The translations under genes and the position numbers were made by a program. A stretch of 64,000 bases of DNA. Source: JAMHWF01 sp048500255 (GTDB lineage: Bacteria; Pseudomonadota; Gammaproteobacteria; Burkholderiales; Burkholderiaceae_C). The stretch spans positions 124,001 to 188,000 of the forward strand of contig JASNYH010000002.1 of the NCBI GenBank assembly GCA_048500255.1, written 5' to 3'. Positions 33,894-42,644 of the stretch are shown here, piece after piece. The notes under the pieces were generated by a model. That model ran no database searches. It was not told the DNA's origin and saw nothing but the letters and a program-made list of their open reading frames with translations. How positions within the stretch are numbered: position 1 is the first letter of the stretch; each line of letters starts with the position of its first letter.

Positions 33894-35382
33894 CGAGCCG
33901 GCGCCAGCCGATCACGCTGCCGGTGGCTGCGATCAGCAGCGCGCCGGCGCTCAGCGACAGGAGCACGGCGTCGCGCGCCGCGGCATGGCGCAGCATCGCC
34001 GGCAGGTCCCAGCTGTGCAGCAGGTTGAACAGCCAGCGGCCCGTGCGCTGCGCGCGGTCGGCGCTCAGCACGAGGTCGCCGGTGTGCGGGTCGAGCCAGG
34101 CGAGCGTGCGCCCGGCGTCGGCGAACTCGAGCCGCAGCGCCGGCAGGCGGCGCTCGGCCGCGGCATACATCGACGCCGGCCCGCGCTGGAAGTAGTACGC
34201 GTCGTGCTCGTGCAGCGCCTGCGCCGCCACGAGGCGCGACGACGCCATCAGGCGCGGCGCGGCCGCCACGAGCTGCGCATCGCTCCAGCGCTCGACGACG
34301 CGATGCAGGCCGTCGGCCGCCTCGACGACCAGCCGCGTCGCGCCCGCCGCGTCGTGCGCCAGCAGGTAGGGCCGGCCGGCCAGCACGCGCCATTCGATCT
34401 CGACCGGCGCGAAGCCGGCGTCGCCCAGCAGCGTCAGCGCCCGCGCCGTCGCGAGCCGAGGCCGCACGGCGCCCGGCGCGCCGCCGCGATAGGCGGCGAC
34501 GTCGGGGCGTTCGCCGCGCGCGTCGAAGACGCCGAACGGATTCATCGACATCAGGCCGCTGAAGATCCAGCTGCACAGCACGAGCCCGAACACCAGCCCG
34601 CCGACGTGATGCCAGCGCATCGCCCGGCCGCGGTAGGGTGTCTTCGCGCCGCTGGGGTAGCGCCCGGCGAAGCGCCAGCGCCACACGCCGGCCAGCGCGC
34701 CCGTCAGCGCGCCGACCGTCGCGGTGGCCGACAGTGCGATGACCAGCCAGCTCCACACCGGGTCGCGCGAGCCGTCGCGCAGCATGTAGAGCCAGTGCAG
34801 CCAGGCGCCGACGACGTTCCAGCGCCGCTGCGCGGCCGGCGCGTCCATCACGACCTCGCCCGTCGTCGACGAGACGTAGAGCAGCGTCGACTGCGGGTCG
34901 TCCATCTGCACCTTGAACAGCGGGCGGTGGGCGTCGAGCGCGCCGGCGTGAGTCCAGCGGTCGTCGACGACGGAGCCGGCGTCGTGCGCCGCCGCGCCCG
35001 GCCGGAAGGCGCGCGCGCTCGCCAGCGCCTGCGCCGTGTCGACCGGGGGGGCGCGCCGGCCGGTCAGCGCGTCGACCACGAACAGCCCGCCGCCGCGCTC
35101 GGCGATGCGGTAGTGCGGCCGGCCGGCGATCGACGTCAGCGCGACCTGCCGCACCGCGGCGGGGTCGGCGGCGGCCGCGAGCGCCGCTTCCACCGGCACG
35201 CAGCACGCCGCCGGCGACGGCAGCGGCGGCAGCGCCGCCGTCCGCTCGTGCGGCAGCAGCTTCGGATAGCCGACGAACAGCATCACGACGCCGCTGGCGA
35301 CCCACAGCGCCATCAGCAGGCACGTGCCGACGCCGATCCAGCGGTGGACGAGATAGACGCAGCGGCGCGCGTGCGAGGCCAT
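33817..35382 (-). CDS. PepSY-domain inner-membrane protein
   Basis: A 521-residue PepSY-associated membrane protein. The first membrane helix (WIGVGTCLLMALWVASGVVMLFVGYPKL) begins at about residue 14, PepSY-like periplasmic segments are rich in aromatic strands, and further helices lie near 195-215, 245-275 and at the C-terminus (LSLSAGALLIAATGSVIGW). Such proteins accompany TonB-dependent receptors and are thought to help ferric-siderophore reduction or uptake. It starts 24 bp after the receptor gene (35407-37515) and is probably co-transcribed. The last residues are Arg/Ser-rich and are encoded where the convergent small gene overlaps. Confidence 0.85.
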   Translation of the reverse strand: MASHARRCVYLVHRWIGVGTCLLMALWVASGVVMLFVGYPKLLPHERTAALPPLPSPAACCVPVEAALAAAADPAAVRQVALTSIAGRPHYRIAERGGGLFVVDALTGRRAPPVDTAQALASARAFRPGAAAHDAGSVVDDRWTHAGALDAHRPLFKVQMDDPQSTLLYVSSTTGEVVMDAPAAQRRWNVVGAWLHWLYMLRDGSRDPVWSWLVIALSATATVGALTGALAGVWRWRFAGRYPSGAKTPYRGRAMRWHHVGGLVFGLVLCSWIFSGLMSMNPFGVFDARGERPDVAAYRGGAPGAVRPRLATARALTLLGDAGFAPVEIEWRVLAGRPYLLAHDAAGATRLVVEAADGLHRVVERWSDAQLVAAAPRLMASSRLVAAQALHEHDAYYFQRGPASMYAAAERRLPALRLEFADAGRTLAWLDPHTGDLVLSADRAQRTGRWLFNLLHSWDLPAMLRHAAARDAVLLSLSAGALLIAATGSVIGWRRLVRRRRPSAPRRGAASTSRSPRAGGR

Positions 35383-35406
35383 CGTGCGGTGCCTTTGCGC
35401 GCAGGA

Positions 35407-37515
35407 TCAGAACTTGTGGTTCAGGCTCAGCTGCACGCGCCGTCCCTCGCCGACGAACCACTGCGTCGTCGTGTAGTACGACGTCGTGAAGTGATAGCGG
35501 TCGGTCAGGTTGGAGGCGCGCAGCGCCAGCGTCGTGGCCGGCGCGGCCTGCCACTGCAGCGCCGCGTCGACGAGCGTGTAGGCCGGCAGCACCAGCGTGT
35601 TGGCGTTGTCGGCGTAGCGCTTGCCGACGTGGCGCAGGCCGCCCGAGAGCGTCCAGTGCGGCTGGAACTTCCAGCCCAGCCAGGCATTGGCCAGGCGCTG
35701 CGGCACGTCGGGCGGCACGTTGCCGTTGCGCGAGACGGCGACGCCGCCGACCGACTCGGTGAAGTCGTCGAACCGGGCCTTCAGCACGGCGACGTTGGCG
35801 TCGAGCTGGAGCGTCGCGCCCAGCGGCAGCGACAGCGTGCCCTCGACGCCGCGCGACGAGCGCTGGCCGACCTGCAGGCGCAGCGCCGGATTGGCGGTGT
35901 CGCGCGTCAGCAGGTTGTTCTTCTCGATCGCATAGGCGGCGATCGTCCAGTCGCCCCTGCCGTCCCAGAAGCTTTGCTTGAGGCCGAGCTCGACCTGCTT
36001 GCCCGTCGACAGGTCGAACCCGCTGTTGGCGGGCGACAGGAACAGCATGCTCGCCACCGGATCGGCGGCCTTCGAGAACTGCGCATAGATCGCGGTGTCG
36101 GCGCGCAGCAGGTAGACCGTGCCGAGCCGCCAGCCGGTGTGCGAGAAGCTGCGGTCGAAGGCCTGCGAGCCGGCGACGAGGTCGAAGCGCGACACGTCGG
36201 CCCAGTCGCGGCGCACGCCGCCGACCAGCGACCACTGCGGCGTGAGTTCGAGCCGATCCTCGGCGAACACGGCGTGCTGGTCGGCCTCGTTGCGATAGCG
36301 CGGGATGAACGGCGCGGCGCTGACGAACAGCCCCGGCACCGGGTCGAACGGATCGACCGACGGCGAACTGCCGGTGTAGGTGTTGTTCGTGTGCTGGAAC
36401 CGGCTGCGATTGACGTCGAAGCCGGCCGAGACCTGGTTGGGCAGGCCGAACAGCGTGCCGCCGTAGGTGCCGTGCGTCGTGTTGCCCGTCTGCTGCTGGT
36501 CGTGCCGGATCTCGGTGTTGCCCGAGCGATCGATCAGGCCGGTGCCGGGGTTGTGGACGTAGGTCTCGGCGTTGCGCCAGTAGCGGTCGCTGACGACGTG
36601 GTAGAGCCGGCTGCGCAGCGTGAAGCGGCTGTCGGGCGTCCAGTGCGCGGCCAGCTCTGTCCAGCGGTCGTCGAACTTCATCGCGCTGTCGGCGACGTTG
36701 TAGTTCTTCTCGCGCAGCGCGCGCAGCGGCTGGCCGCCGACCAGCGGCGTGCCGAAGTAGCGCATCGGCTCGTGCCGGCCTTGCGCATGGCTCAGCGCGA
36801 CGTTCAGCTCGGGCGACACGTCGAGTCGCACGGCGCCGGAGAACGTGGCCTGGCTGTTGTCGCCGCGGTCGACCCAGCCGTCGGACTCGCGCCCGCTCAC
36901 GTCGAGCCGGTACGACAGCATCTCGCCGAGCGCGCCGCCGCTGCCGAAGGCCAGCGCGCGCTCGCCTTCGGTGCCGATCGCGGCCTGCACCTCGTGGCGC
37001 GCCGGTCCGCGCGTCGGCTTCTTCGGCACGACGTTGACCACGCCGCCGATCGCGCCGTCGCCGTGGATGACGGACGCCGGCCCGCGCAGCACCTCGATGC
37101 GCTCGATCGACCAGGTGTCGAACGGAAAGCTGACGCCGACGCCGCCGTACTGGCGCAGGCCGTCGTACAGGCGCATCACCGACGTCGTGTCGGTGAAGCC
37201 GCGCGCCGACAGCGAGCTGCCGCTGTTGCCCGGGTGCCCGAGCGCGCCGATGCCGGCGGCGCGCGTCACGGCGTCGACGACGGAGCGGTCGCCGCGCGAT
37301 TCGAGCTGCTCGCGCGAGATCGTCTCGACGGCGGCCGGCGTCTGCAGCGGCGACAGCTCGAGGTGGGAGGCGGTGGACGCCGGCCGGTCGAGCCGCGGCG
37401 CCGGCGGCGCCGTGACGGTGACCGCCGGCAGCACGGCCGCCTCCTGCTGGGCCAGCGCGGCGGTCGCGCCCAGCAGCAGCAGCGCGAGCGGGGTCGAAGG
37501 AAGCAAGGTGTTCAT
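35407..37515 (-). CDS. TonB-dependent siderophore-type receptor
   Basis: A 702-residue outer-membrane receptor. It has a signal peptide to about residue 22 (ALLLLGATAALAQ) and a TonB-box-like PAVTVTA near 30. The plug domain contains TPAAVETISREQLESRG, YDGLRQYGG and the family hallmark IERIEVLRGPASVIHGDGAIGGVVNVVPKKP. The 22-strand barrel ends in the terminal aromatic LSLNHKF. This plug pattern is that of siderophore receptors, but no Fur-box-like A/T-rich site is visible upstream. It lies downstream of a DUF2946 gene and upstream of a PepSY gene. The substrate is undetermined; metal-chelate uptake is inferred. Confidence 0.92.
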   Translation of the reverse strand: MNTLLPSTPLALLLLGATAALAQQEAAVLPAVTVTAPPAPRLDRPASTASHLELSPLQTPAAVETISREQLESRGDRSVVDAVTRAAGIGALGHPGNSGSSLSARGFTDTTSVMRLYDGLRQYGGVGVSFPFDTWSIERIEVLRGPASVIHGDGAIGGVVNVVPKKPTRGPARHEVQAAIGTEGERALAFGSGGALGEMLSYRLDVSGRESDGWVDRGDNSQATFSGAVRLDVSPELNVALSHAQGRHEPMRYFGTPLVGGQPLRALREKNYNVADSAMKFDDRWTELAAHWTPDSRFTLRSRLYHVVSDRYWRNAETYVHNPGTGLIDRSGNTEIRHDQQQTGNTTHGTYGGTLFGLPNQVSAGFDVNRSRFQHTNNTYTGSSPSVDPFDPVPGLFVSAAPFIPRYRNEADQHAVFAEDRLELTPQWSLVGGVRRDWADVSRFDLVAGSQAFDRSFSHTGWRLGTVYLLRADTAIYAQFSKAADPVASMLFLSPANSGFDLSTGKQVELGLKQSFWDGRGDWTIAAYAIEKNNLLTRDTANPALRLQVGQRSSRGVEGTLSLPLGATLQLDANVAVLKARFDDFTESVGGVAVSRNGNVPPDVPQRLANAWLGWKFQPHWTLSGGLRHVGKRYADNANTLVLPAYTLVDAALQWQAAPATTLALRASNLTDRYHFTTSYYTTTQWFVGEGRRVQLSLNHKF

Positions 37516-37709
37516 GAAAGGAGCCTGAGGTCCGATCGCGCGCGGGGAGCGGCGTCGTCGATCGGAGGTTCTTCGAGGCGGGCGGCCGTGCCGTCGCCAC
37601 GACGCGGCGAACTGCCGGCGCATCCCGCGGGGGAGGTCGGTCGAAGAGGGTCGCGAAGCGCGCTGACGCAGGGGCCGATCGGGCCCGCTGCCTCACGGCA
37701 TCGCGACGA

Positions 37710-38051
37710 TCAGGCTCGTGCGGGCGGGCCGCGTGGCGGCAGCGGCGCGCCGACGAGCGCCGCGATGTGTGCGGCCGCGGCGGGCAGCAGCGCGTGCGCC
37801 AGCGGTTGCGGCATCGAGGCCGCGACGCTGCGCGGCACGGCCGGCAGCATGGCGGGCAGGCACAGCGAGCAGTCCAGTGCGTGCTGCGCGCCGACGGCCT
37901 GCAACTCGCCGTCGTCGTCGACCACGACGGTCTTCATCAGGCCGTCGGGGGTGCAGACGAACTCCACCGAGTGGATCAGCGGCGACGTGCCCGCGACGGC
38001 CAGCACGAGCACGAACCACGCGAGCACGAGTCGCGTGAGTGTCGTGGTCAT
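37710..38051 (-). CDS. DUF2946 family small protein (copy 1)
   Basis: A 113-residue DUF2946 protein. It has an N-terminal hydrophobic segment (LTRLVLAWFVLVLAVAGTSPLI, likely signal or anchor), a CTPDG strand, an Asp-rich turn (VVVDDDGEL), and the conserved DCSLCLPAM with a CxxC pair that could bind metal. It ends in an Ala-rich helix and PLPPRGPPARA. The family has no proven role. A second DUF2946 protein with the same layout precedes the copper-type receptor at 53904-56183, so a metal-linked role is inferred. An in-frame ATG at 38069 would add six residues; neither start has a clear Shine-Dalgarno. Confidence 0.8.
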   Translation of the reverse strand: MTTTLTRLVLAWFVLVLAVAGTSPLIHSVEFVCTPDGLMKTVVVDDDGELQAVGAQHALDCSLCLPAMLPAVPRSVAASMPQPLAHALLPAAAAHIAALVGAPLPPRGPPARA

Positions 38052-38188
38052 CGGGCGCAGCGCTTGCATGGCGGGCGGATTATCGGGGCCGGCGGGGGGC
38101 GCCGGACGATGCCCCCGTCGCCATTCCGGTGGCAGGGTTTGACGGTGCGCAAGCCCGGGCGCGGCAAGCCGGTCGTATCGTCCGCGGC

Positions 38189-38833
38189 ATGACGACCCTG
38201 CGCAGCCATGCCGTCGCGGTCGGCGCACGCCGCCTGCCGGGCGAACTGGTGATGCCGCCGGCGCCGTGCGGCGTCGTCGTGTTCGCGCATGGCAGCGGCA
38301 GCAGCCGGCTGAGCCCGCGCAACCGGCGCGTCGCACGGGCGCTGCACGAGCGCGCGCTGGCGACGCTGCTGTTCGACCTGCTGACCGACGACGAGGCCAC
38401 CGACCGGCGCAACGTGTTCGACATCGCGCTGCTGGCGTCGCGTCTCGGTGAAGCGATCGACATGCTGAGCGGCCGGCCCGAGACGGCGGCGCTGCCGGTC
38501 GGCCTGTTCGGCGCGAGCACCGGCGCGGCGGCTGCGCTGGTCGCCGCCGCCGAGCGCCCCGACGCCGTCGCCGCCGTCGTGTCGCGCGGCGGGCGGCCCG
38601 ACCTGGCCGGTGACGCATTGCCTCGCGTGCGCGCGCCGACGCTGCTGATCGTGGGCGGCGCCGATCGGCAGGTGCTCGAGCTCAACGAGGACGCGGCGCG
38701 CCGCCTGCACTGCCGGCACGAACTGGCCATCGTGCCCGGCGCGACGCATCTGTTCGAGGAGCCGGGCGCGCTCGAACGCGTCGCCGCGCTGGCGGCCGAC
38801 TGGTTCGCGGCGCGGCTGGCCGCGACGCCCTGA
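38189..38833 (+). CDS. alpha/beta hydrolase, dienelactone-hydrolase-like
   Basis: A 214-residue alpha/beta hydrolase. VVFAHGSGSSRLSPRNRRVA supplies the oxyanion HG region, and the nucleophile elbow is LFGASTGAAAAL (G-A-S-T-G) near residues 110-121. An Asp follows in LLIVGGADRQVLELN and the catalytic His in VPGATHLFEEPG near 190. The same fold occurs fused to phosphoribosyltransferases in other bacteria; here it stands alone. Substrate is unknown, possibly an ester or lactone in the cytoplasm. The ATG at 38189 begins the first strand. It lies 17 bp before an M48 protease gene. Confidence 0.85.
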   Translation: MTTLRSHAVAVGARRLPGELVMPPAPCGVVVFAHGSGSSRLSPRNRRVARALHERALATLLFDLLTDDEATDRRNVFDIALLASRLGEAIDMLSGRPETAALPVGLFGASTGAAAALVAAAERPDAVAAVVSRGGRPDLAGDALPRVRAPTLLIVGGADRQVLELNEDAARRLHCRHELAIVPGATHLFEEPGALERVAALAADWFAARLAATP

Positions 38834-38850
38834 CCGACCGGAGGCTGCCG

Positions 38851-40326
38851 ATGATGCGCGCATTCGTCACACCGCTGATCGTCGCCGCCGCGCTGCTCGC
38901 CGGCTGCGCCACCGTCGTCAACCCCGTCACCGGCCGCGAGGAGCGCACCGTGATGGACGAGGCGAGCGAGATCGCCGAGGGCCGCAAGGCGCACCCGCAG
39001 GTGCTCGAGGAGTACGGCCGCTACGACAACGCGCGCGTGCAGGCCTACGTCAACGAGCTCGGCCAGCGGCTGGCCAAGCAGTCGCACCGCGGCAACCTGC
39101 AGTGGACCTTCACCGTGCTCGACAGCCCCGAGGTCAACGCCTTCGCGCTGCCCGGCGGCTACGTCTACGTGACGCGCGGCATCATGGCCTACATGGAGAG
39201 CGAGGCCGACCTCGCCGGCGTGATCGGCCACGAGATCGGCCACGTAACGGCGCGCCACGGCGCGCAGCGCGCGACGCGCCAGCAGGCCGCCGGGCTGGGC
39301 GTGTTCGCCGCCAGCGTGCTCGGCGCCGTGCTCGGCGTCGGCGACATCGCCGGCCAGGTGGCGCAGACGGCGGCCGCCGGCTACATCGCGTCGTACAGCC
39401 GCGACCAGGAGTTGCAGGCCGACCAGCTCGGCGCCGAATACCTGGCGCGCAACCAGTACGACCCGGGCAACATGGTCGACGTCATCGGTGTGCTGCGCGA
39501 CCAGGAGCGCTATGCCGCCGACGCCGCGCGCGACGAGGGCCGCGCCGCGCCGTCGGGCTCGAACTGGCTGTCTTCGCACCCGAGCAACGAGCAGCGCCTG
39601 GCCGACATCCGCGGCATCGCCGCCAAGTACAAGGGCCAGTACGGCGACGACCGGCGCGCGCGCTACCTGCAGGCCGTCGACGGCATGGCGTTCGGCGAGA
39701 GCCGCGAACAGGGCGTGACGCGCGGGCGCCACTTCTATCACGAGCCGCTGGGCATCGCGCTGACCGCGCCGCAGGGCTGGAAGATCGCCAACACGCCCGA
39801 GGCGATCGCCGTCGTCAACGGCGCGGGCGACGCCGGCCTCGTCGTCAAGACGGTGCCGCCGAACGCCGGCAGGAGCCACGAAGAGATCATCCGCAACGTG
39901 TTCAAGCCGACCGACGCCCGCGTCGAGCGGCGCACGCTCGGCGCCGGCCTGGCGGCGACGCACGTCGCCGGCACGCGGCGCACCGCGCAGGGCCAGACCG
40001 GCAGCTTCCAGGCGACGATCGTCACCGGCCCGGCGAACCGCCACTACGCCCTGCTCTACCTGGCGCGCGACGTGGCGTCGCTGCAGCGATCCGCTTCCGG
40101 TCTGCGCGAGACGGAGTCGTCGTTCCGGGCGCTGACGGCGGCCGACCGCGCCGCCGCCAAGCCCTGGGTGCTCAACACGGTGGCGTTCCCGCCCGGCGGC
40201 TTCGCCGAGCTGGCGAAGCGCTCGCCGCTGCCGACGCGCGCCGAGCAGCAGCTGCGGCTGATCAACGGCGTCTACGGCGGCCAGCGCGAGCCCAAGGTGG
40301 GCGAGCCGGTGAAGGTGGTCGAGTGA
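38851..40326 (+). CDS. M48-family zinc metalloprotease lipoprotein
   Basis: A 491-residue periplasmic peptidase of the M48 (BepA/LoiP-like) group. The signal ends in a lipobox, ALLAGCATVV (L-A-G-C near residue 18). The zinc-binding HEIGH is at about residues 127-131 in LAGVIGHEIGHVTARHG, and the third ligand Glu lies in YSRDQELQADQLGAEYL. After about residue 260 a C-terminal domain follows, with HEPLGIALTAPQGWKI and a SH3-like or PDZ-less arrangement of unknown role. It probably degrades or repairs misassembled outer-membrane proteins. A strong GGAGG precedes the ATG at 38851. Confidence 0.9.
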   Translation: MMRAFVTPLIVAAALLAGCATVVNPVTGREERTVMDEASEIAEGRKAHPQVLEEYGRYDNARVQAYVNELGQRLAKQSHRGNLQWTFTVLDSPEVNAFALPGGYVYVTRGIMAYMESEADLAGVIGHEIGHVTARHGAQRATRQQAAGLGVFAASVLGAVLGVGDIAGQVAQTAAAGYIASYSRDQELQADQLGAEYLARNQYDPGNMVDVIGVLRDQERYAADAARDEGRAAPSGSNWLSSHPSNEQRLADIRGIAAKYKGQYGDDRRARYLQAVDGMAFGESREQGVTRGRHFYHEPLGIALTAPQGWKIANTPEAIAVVNGAGDAGLVVKTVPPNAGRSHEEIIRNVFKPTDARVERRTLGAGLAATHVAGTRRTAQGQTGSFQATIVTGPANRHYALLYLARDVASLQRSASGLRETESSFRALTAADRAAAKPWVLNTVAFPPGGFAELAKRSPLPTRAEQQLRLINGVYGGQREPKVGEPVKVVE

Positions 40327-40329
40327 TCC

Positions 40330-41943
40330 TCAGCCGGTGCCCACCGTCACCGGCACGTAGAGCGTCGCCTCGCCGCGTCGCACCAGCAGCGCGACGCGCG
40401 AGCCGGCCCGGGCCTCGCGAACGCGGCGGTTGAACTCGTCGAGGCTGCGAAAGCGCTCGGCGCCGACGCCGACGATGACATCGCCGCGGCGCAGCGGCGA
40501 GTCGGCGTTGTCGCCCTCGACGCCTTCGACGACGAGACCGTAGTCGACGCCGAGCGCGCGCCGGCCTGCCGGCGGCAGCTCGCTGACGGCGATGCCGAGC
40601 CGGCTCATGCCCTTGTGGCCGCCGCGCTCGTCGGGCGCCTTGGCGCGCGGGCTCTGCGACGGCGGCGCCGGCGCCTCGGCCAGCGTCGCCGCGACGCTGC
40701 GCCGTTCGCCGCCGCGAGCGACGTCGAGCGTGACGCTCGTGCCCGGCTTGTGCGACGCGACGAGCCGCGGCAGGTCGGTCGCGCCCTCGATGGCCTTGCC
40801 GTCGATGCCGAGCACCACGTCGCCGGCCGCCAGCCCCGCCTTGGCGGCCGGGCTGTCGGGCTCGACCGACGTGACGATGGCGCCGCGCGGCTCCTTCAGG
40901 CCGAACGACTCGGCCAGCTCGCTGCTCATCTCCTGGATGCCGATGCCCAGCCGGCCGCGGCGCACGCGCCCCTCGGTGCGCAACTGCTGCGCGATGTCCA
41001 TCACGACGTTGATCGGGATCGCGAACGACACGCCCATGTAGCCGCCGGTGCGGCTGTAGATCTGCGAGTTGATGCCGACGACTTCGCCGCGCAAGTCGAG
41101 CAGCGGGCCGCCCGAGTTGCCGGGATTGACGGCGACGTCGGTCTGGATGAAGGGCACGTAGGTCTCATCCGGGAGCGCGCGCTCGGTGGCGCTGACGATG
41201 CCTGCCGTGATCGTGTTGGCGAAGCCGAACGGCGAGCCGATCGCCGCCACCCACTCGCCGGCCGCGAGCCGCGACGAGTCGCCCAGCGGCGCGGCCGGCA
41301 GGCCGGGCGCGTCGACCTTGAGCAGCGCGACGTCGGTCTGGCGGTCGCTGCCGACGACCTTGGCCTTGTACTCGCGCTTGCTGTCGGCCAGCCGCACCAG
41401 CACCTCGTCGGCGTCGGCGACGACGTGGGCGTTGGTCAGGACGTGGCCGGCCGTGTCGACGACGAAGCCCGAGCCGACGCCGCGACGCAATCCGCCGCCG
41501 CCCTCGCCCTGCTGCGGCACGCCGAAGCGGCGGAAGAACTCCGACAGCGGATCGTCGGCGCGCGGGCCGGCGGCCGGCGTCGGCCGCACGAGCTGCGTCG
41601 TCGTCACGTTGACGACGGAGGGGCCGACGCGCGCGACCAGCGCCGTGAAGTCGGGTGCGCCGAGGCCGCGGAGCCCAGGCGCGGGCAGTGTCGCGGGGGC
41701 GCTGCCCGACGGCGTCGCGCTGCCGGCCGGCGGCGCCGCCGCGGCGCCCGAGGCGGCCCCCGGGACGGTCATCGGCTCGACGCGGCCCGTCAGATCGACG
41801 TTGGCCGCAGGCGCCGGCGCCTCGCCGGCTGCTGGGCGCTCGTCGCCGCAGCCGCCGCCGCCGACGAGCGCGACGGCCACGGCGACGATCGCGAACGGCG
41901 CAAGGGTGCGGCGGTGCGCCGGCGGGCGGCAGGGCTTCGTCAT
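40330..41943 (-). CDS. Deg/HtrA-type serine protease with two PDZ domains
   Basis: A 537-residue periplasmic protease. The N-terminal membrane or signal segment (FAIVAVAVALVGGGGC) could end in a lipid-modified Cys, followed by an Ala/Pro linker. The trypsin-like domain shows His in TNAHVV, Asp in QTDVALLKV and Ser in NPGNSGGPLLD (about residue 277). PDZ1 (about 340-430, RRGRLGIGIQEM) and a C-terminal PDZ2 (SPLRRGDVIVGVG) follow. It does protein quality control in the periplasm. Start ATG 41943 precedes the signal. It is convergent with the M48 gene, 3 bp apart, pairing two envelope proteases. Confidence 0.92.
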   Translation of the reverse strand: MTKPCRPPAHRRTLAPFAIVAVAVALVGGGGCGDERPAAGEAPAPAANVDLTGRVEPMTVPGAASGAAAAPPAGSATPSGSAPATLPAPGLRGLGAPDFTALVARVGPSVVNVTTTQLVRPTPAAGPRADDPLSEFFRRFGVPQQGEGGGGLRRGVGSGFVVDTAGHVLTNAHVVADADEVLVRLADSKREYKAKVVGSDRQTDVALLKVDAPGLPAAPLGDSSRLAAGEWVAAIGSPFGFANTITAGIVSATERALPDETYVPFIQTDVAVNPGNSGGPLLDLRGEVVGINSQIYSRTGGYMGVSFAIPINVVMDIAQQLRTEGRVRRGRLGIGIQEMSSELAESFGLKEPRGAIVTSVEPDSPAAKAGLAAGDVVLGIDGKAIEGATDLPRLVASHKPGTSVTLDVARGGERRSVAATLAEAPAPPSQSPRAKAPDERGGHKGMSRLGIAVSELPPAGRRALGVDYGLVVEGVEGDNADSPLRRGDVIVGVGAERFRSLDEFNRRVREARAGSRVALLVRRGEATLYVPVTVGTG

Positions 41944-42022
41944 CACGGCTCTCCTCGGCACGGAACCGCGCCGGGGCAAGCCGCGTACCGCTGCCGGGCA
42001 CCGCCCTTGCCGGCGTCGAGGA

Positions 42023-42625
42023 ATGGCCGCCCGTCCCGCCGCCGCACCCGAGCGCAGCGCGCTGCTGATCGTCGACATGGTCAGCGACTGGCGCTTCCCC
42101 GACGGCGAGCGCCTGCTGCCGCGCGCGCTGGCCATCGCGCCGCGCATCGCGGCGCTCAAGCGGCGCTGCCGCGCCGCCGGCTGGCCGACGATCTATGCCA
42201 ACGACAACCGCGGACGCTGGCGCTCCGACCTGCGACGACTCGTCGCCGAGTCGATCGAGGCGGGTGGGCGCGCCGCGCGGCTGACGCAACTGCTCACGCC
42301 CGACGACGACGACTACTTCGTGATCAAGCCGCGCCACTCGGCGTTCCATGCCACGCCGCTCGAGTTCCTGCTCGGCCACCTCGGCGTGCGTCGCCTCGTC
42401 GTCACCGGCGTCGCCACCGACCAGTGCGTGCTGGCGACGGTGGCCGACGCGCACATGCGCGAGTTCGCCGTCGCGGTGCCGCGCGACTGCACCGCGGCGC
42501 AGACGGCGGCGCGCCACGCGCGCACCATCAGGCACTTCGACGACTCGATGGGCCTGCCGACCCGCGTGTCGACCGCGCTGCGGCCGACGGCCGGATCGCG
42601 CGCTCACCGGACAGCGGCGTCGTGA
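42023..42625 (+). CDS. isochorismatase-like cysteine hydrolase
   Basis: A 200-residue cysteine hydrolase. The triad is visible: Asp in ALLIVDMVSDW near residue 18, Lys in YFVIKPRHSAF near 102, and Cys in VATDQCVLATVADA near 135. The fold includes nicotinamidases, N-carbamoylsarcosine amidases and isochorismatases; the substrate cannot be set from these motifs. An alternative to a hydrolase of small amides is a catalytic role in pyrimidine or ureido-compound use. The ATG at 42023 is nearly abutted by GAGGA, so ribosome-binding spacing is poor. It is divergent from the Deg protease gene. Confidence 0.85.
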   Translation: MAARPAAAPERSALLIVDMVSDWRFPDGERLLPRALAIAPRIAALKRRCRAAGWPTIYANDNRGRWRSDLRRLVAESIEAGGRAARLTQLLTPDDDDYFVIKPRHSAFHATPLEFLLGHLGVRRLVVTGVATDQCVLATVADAHMREFAVAVPRDCTAAQTAARHARTIRHFDDSMGLPTRVSTALRPTAGSRAHRTAAS

Positions 42626-42644
42626 TCGCAGGGGGGAAAGCGGT

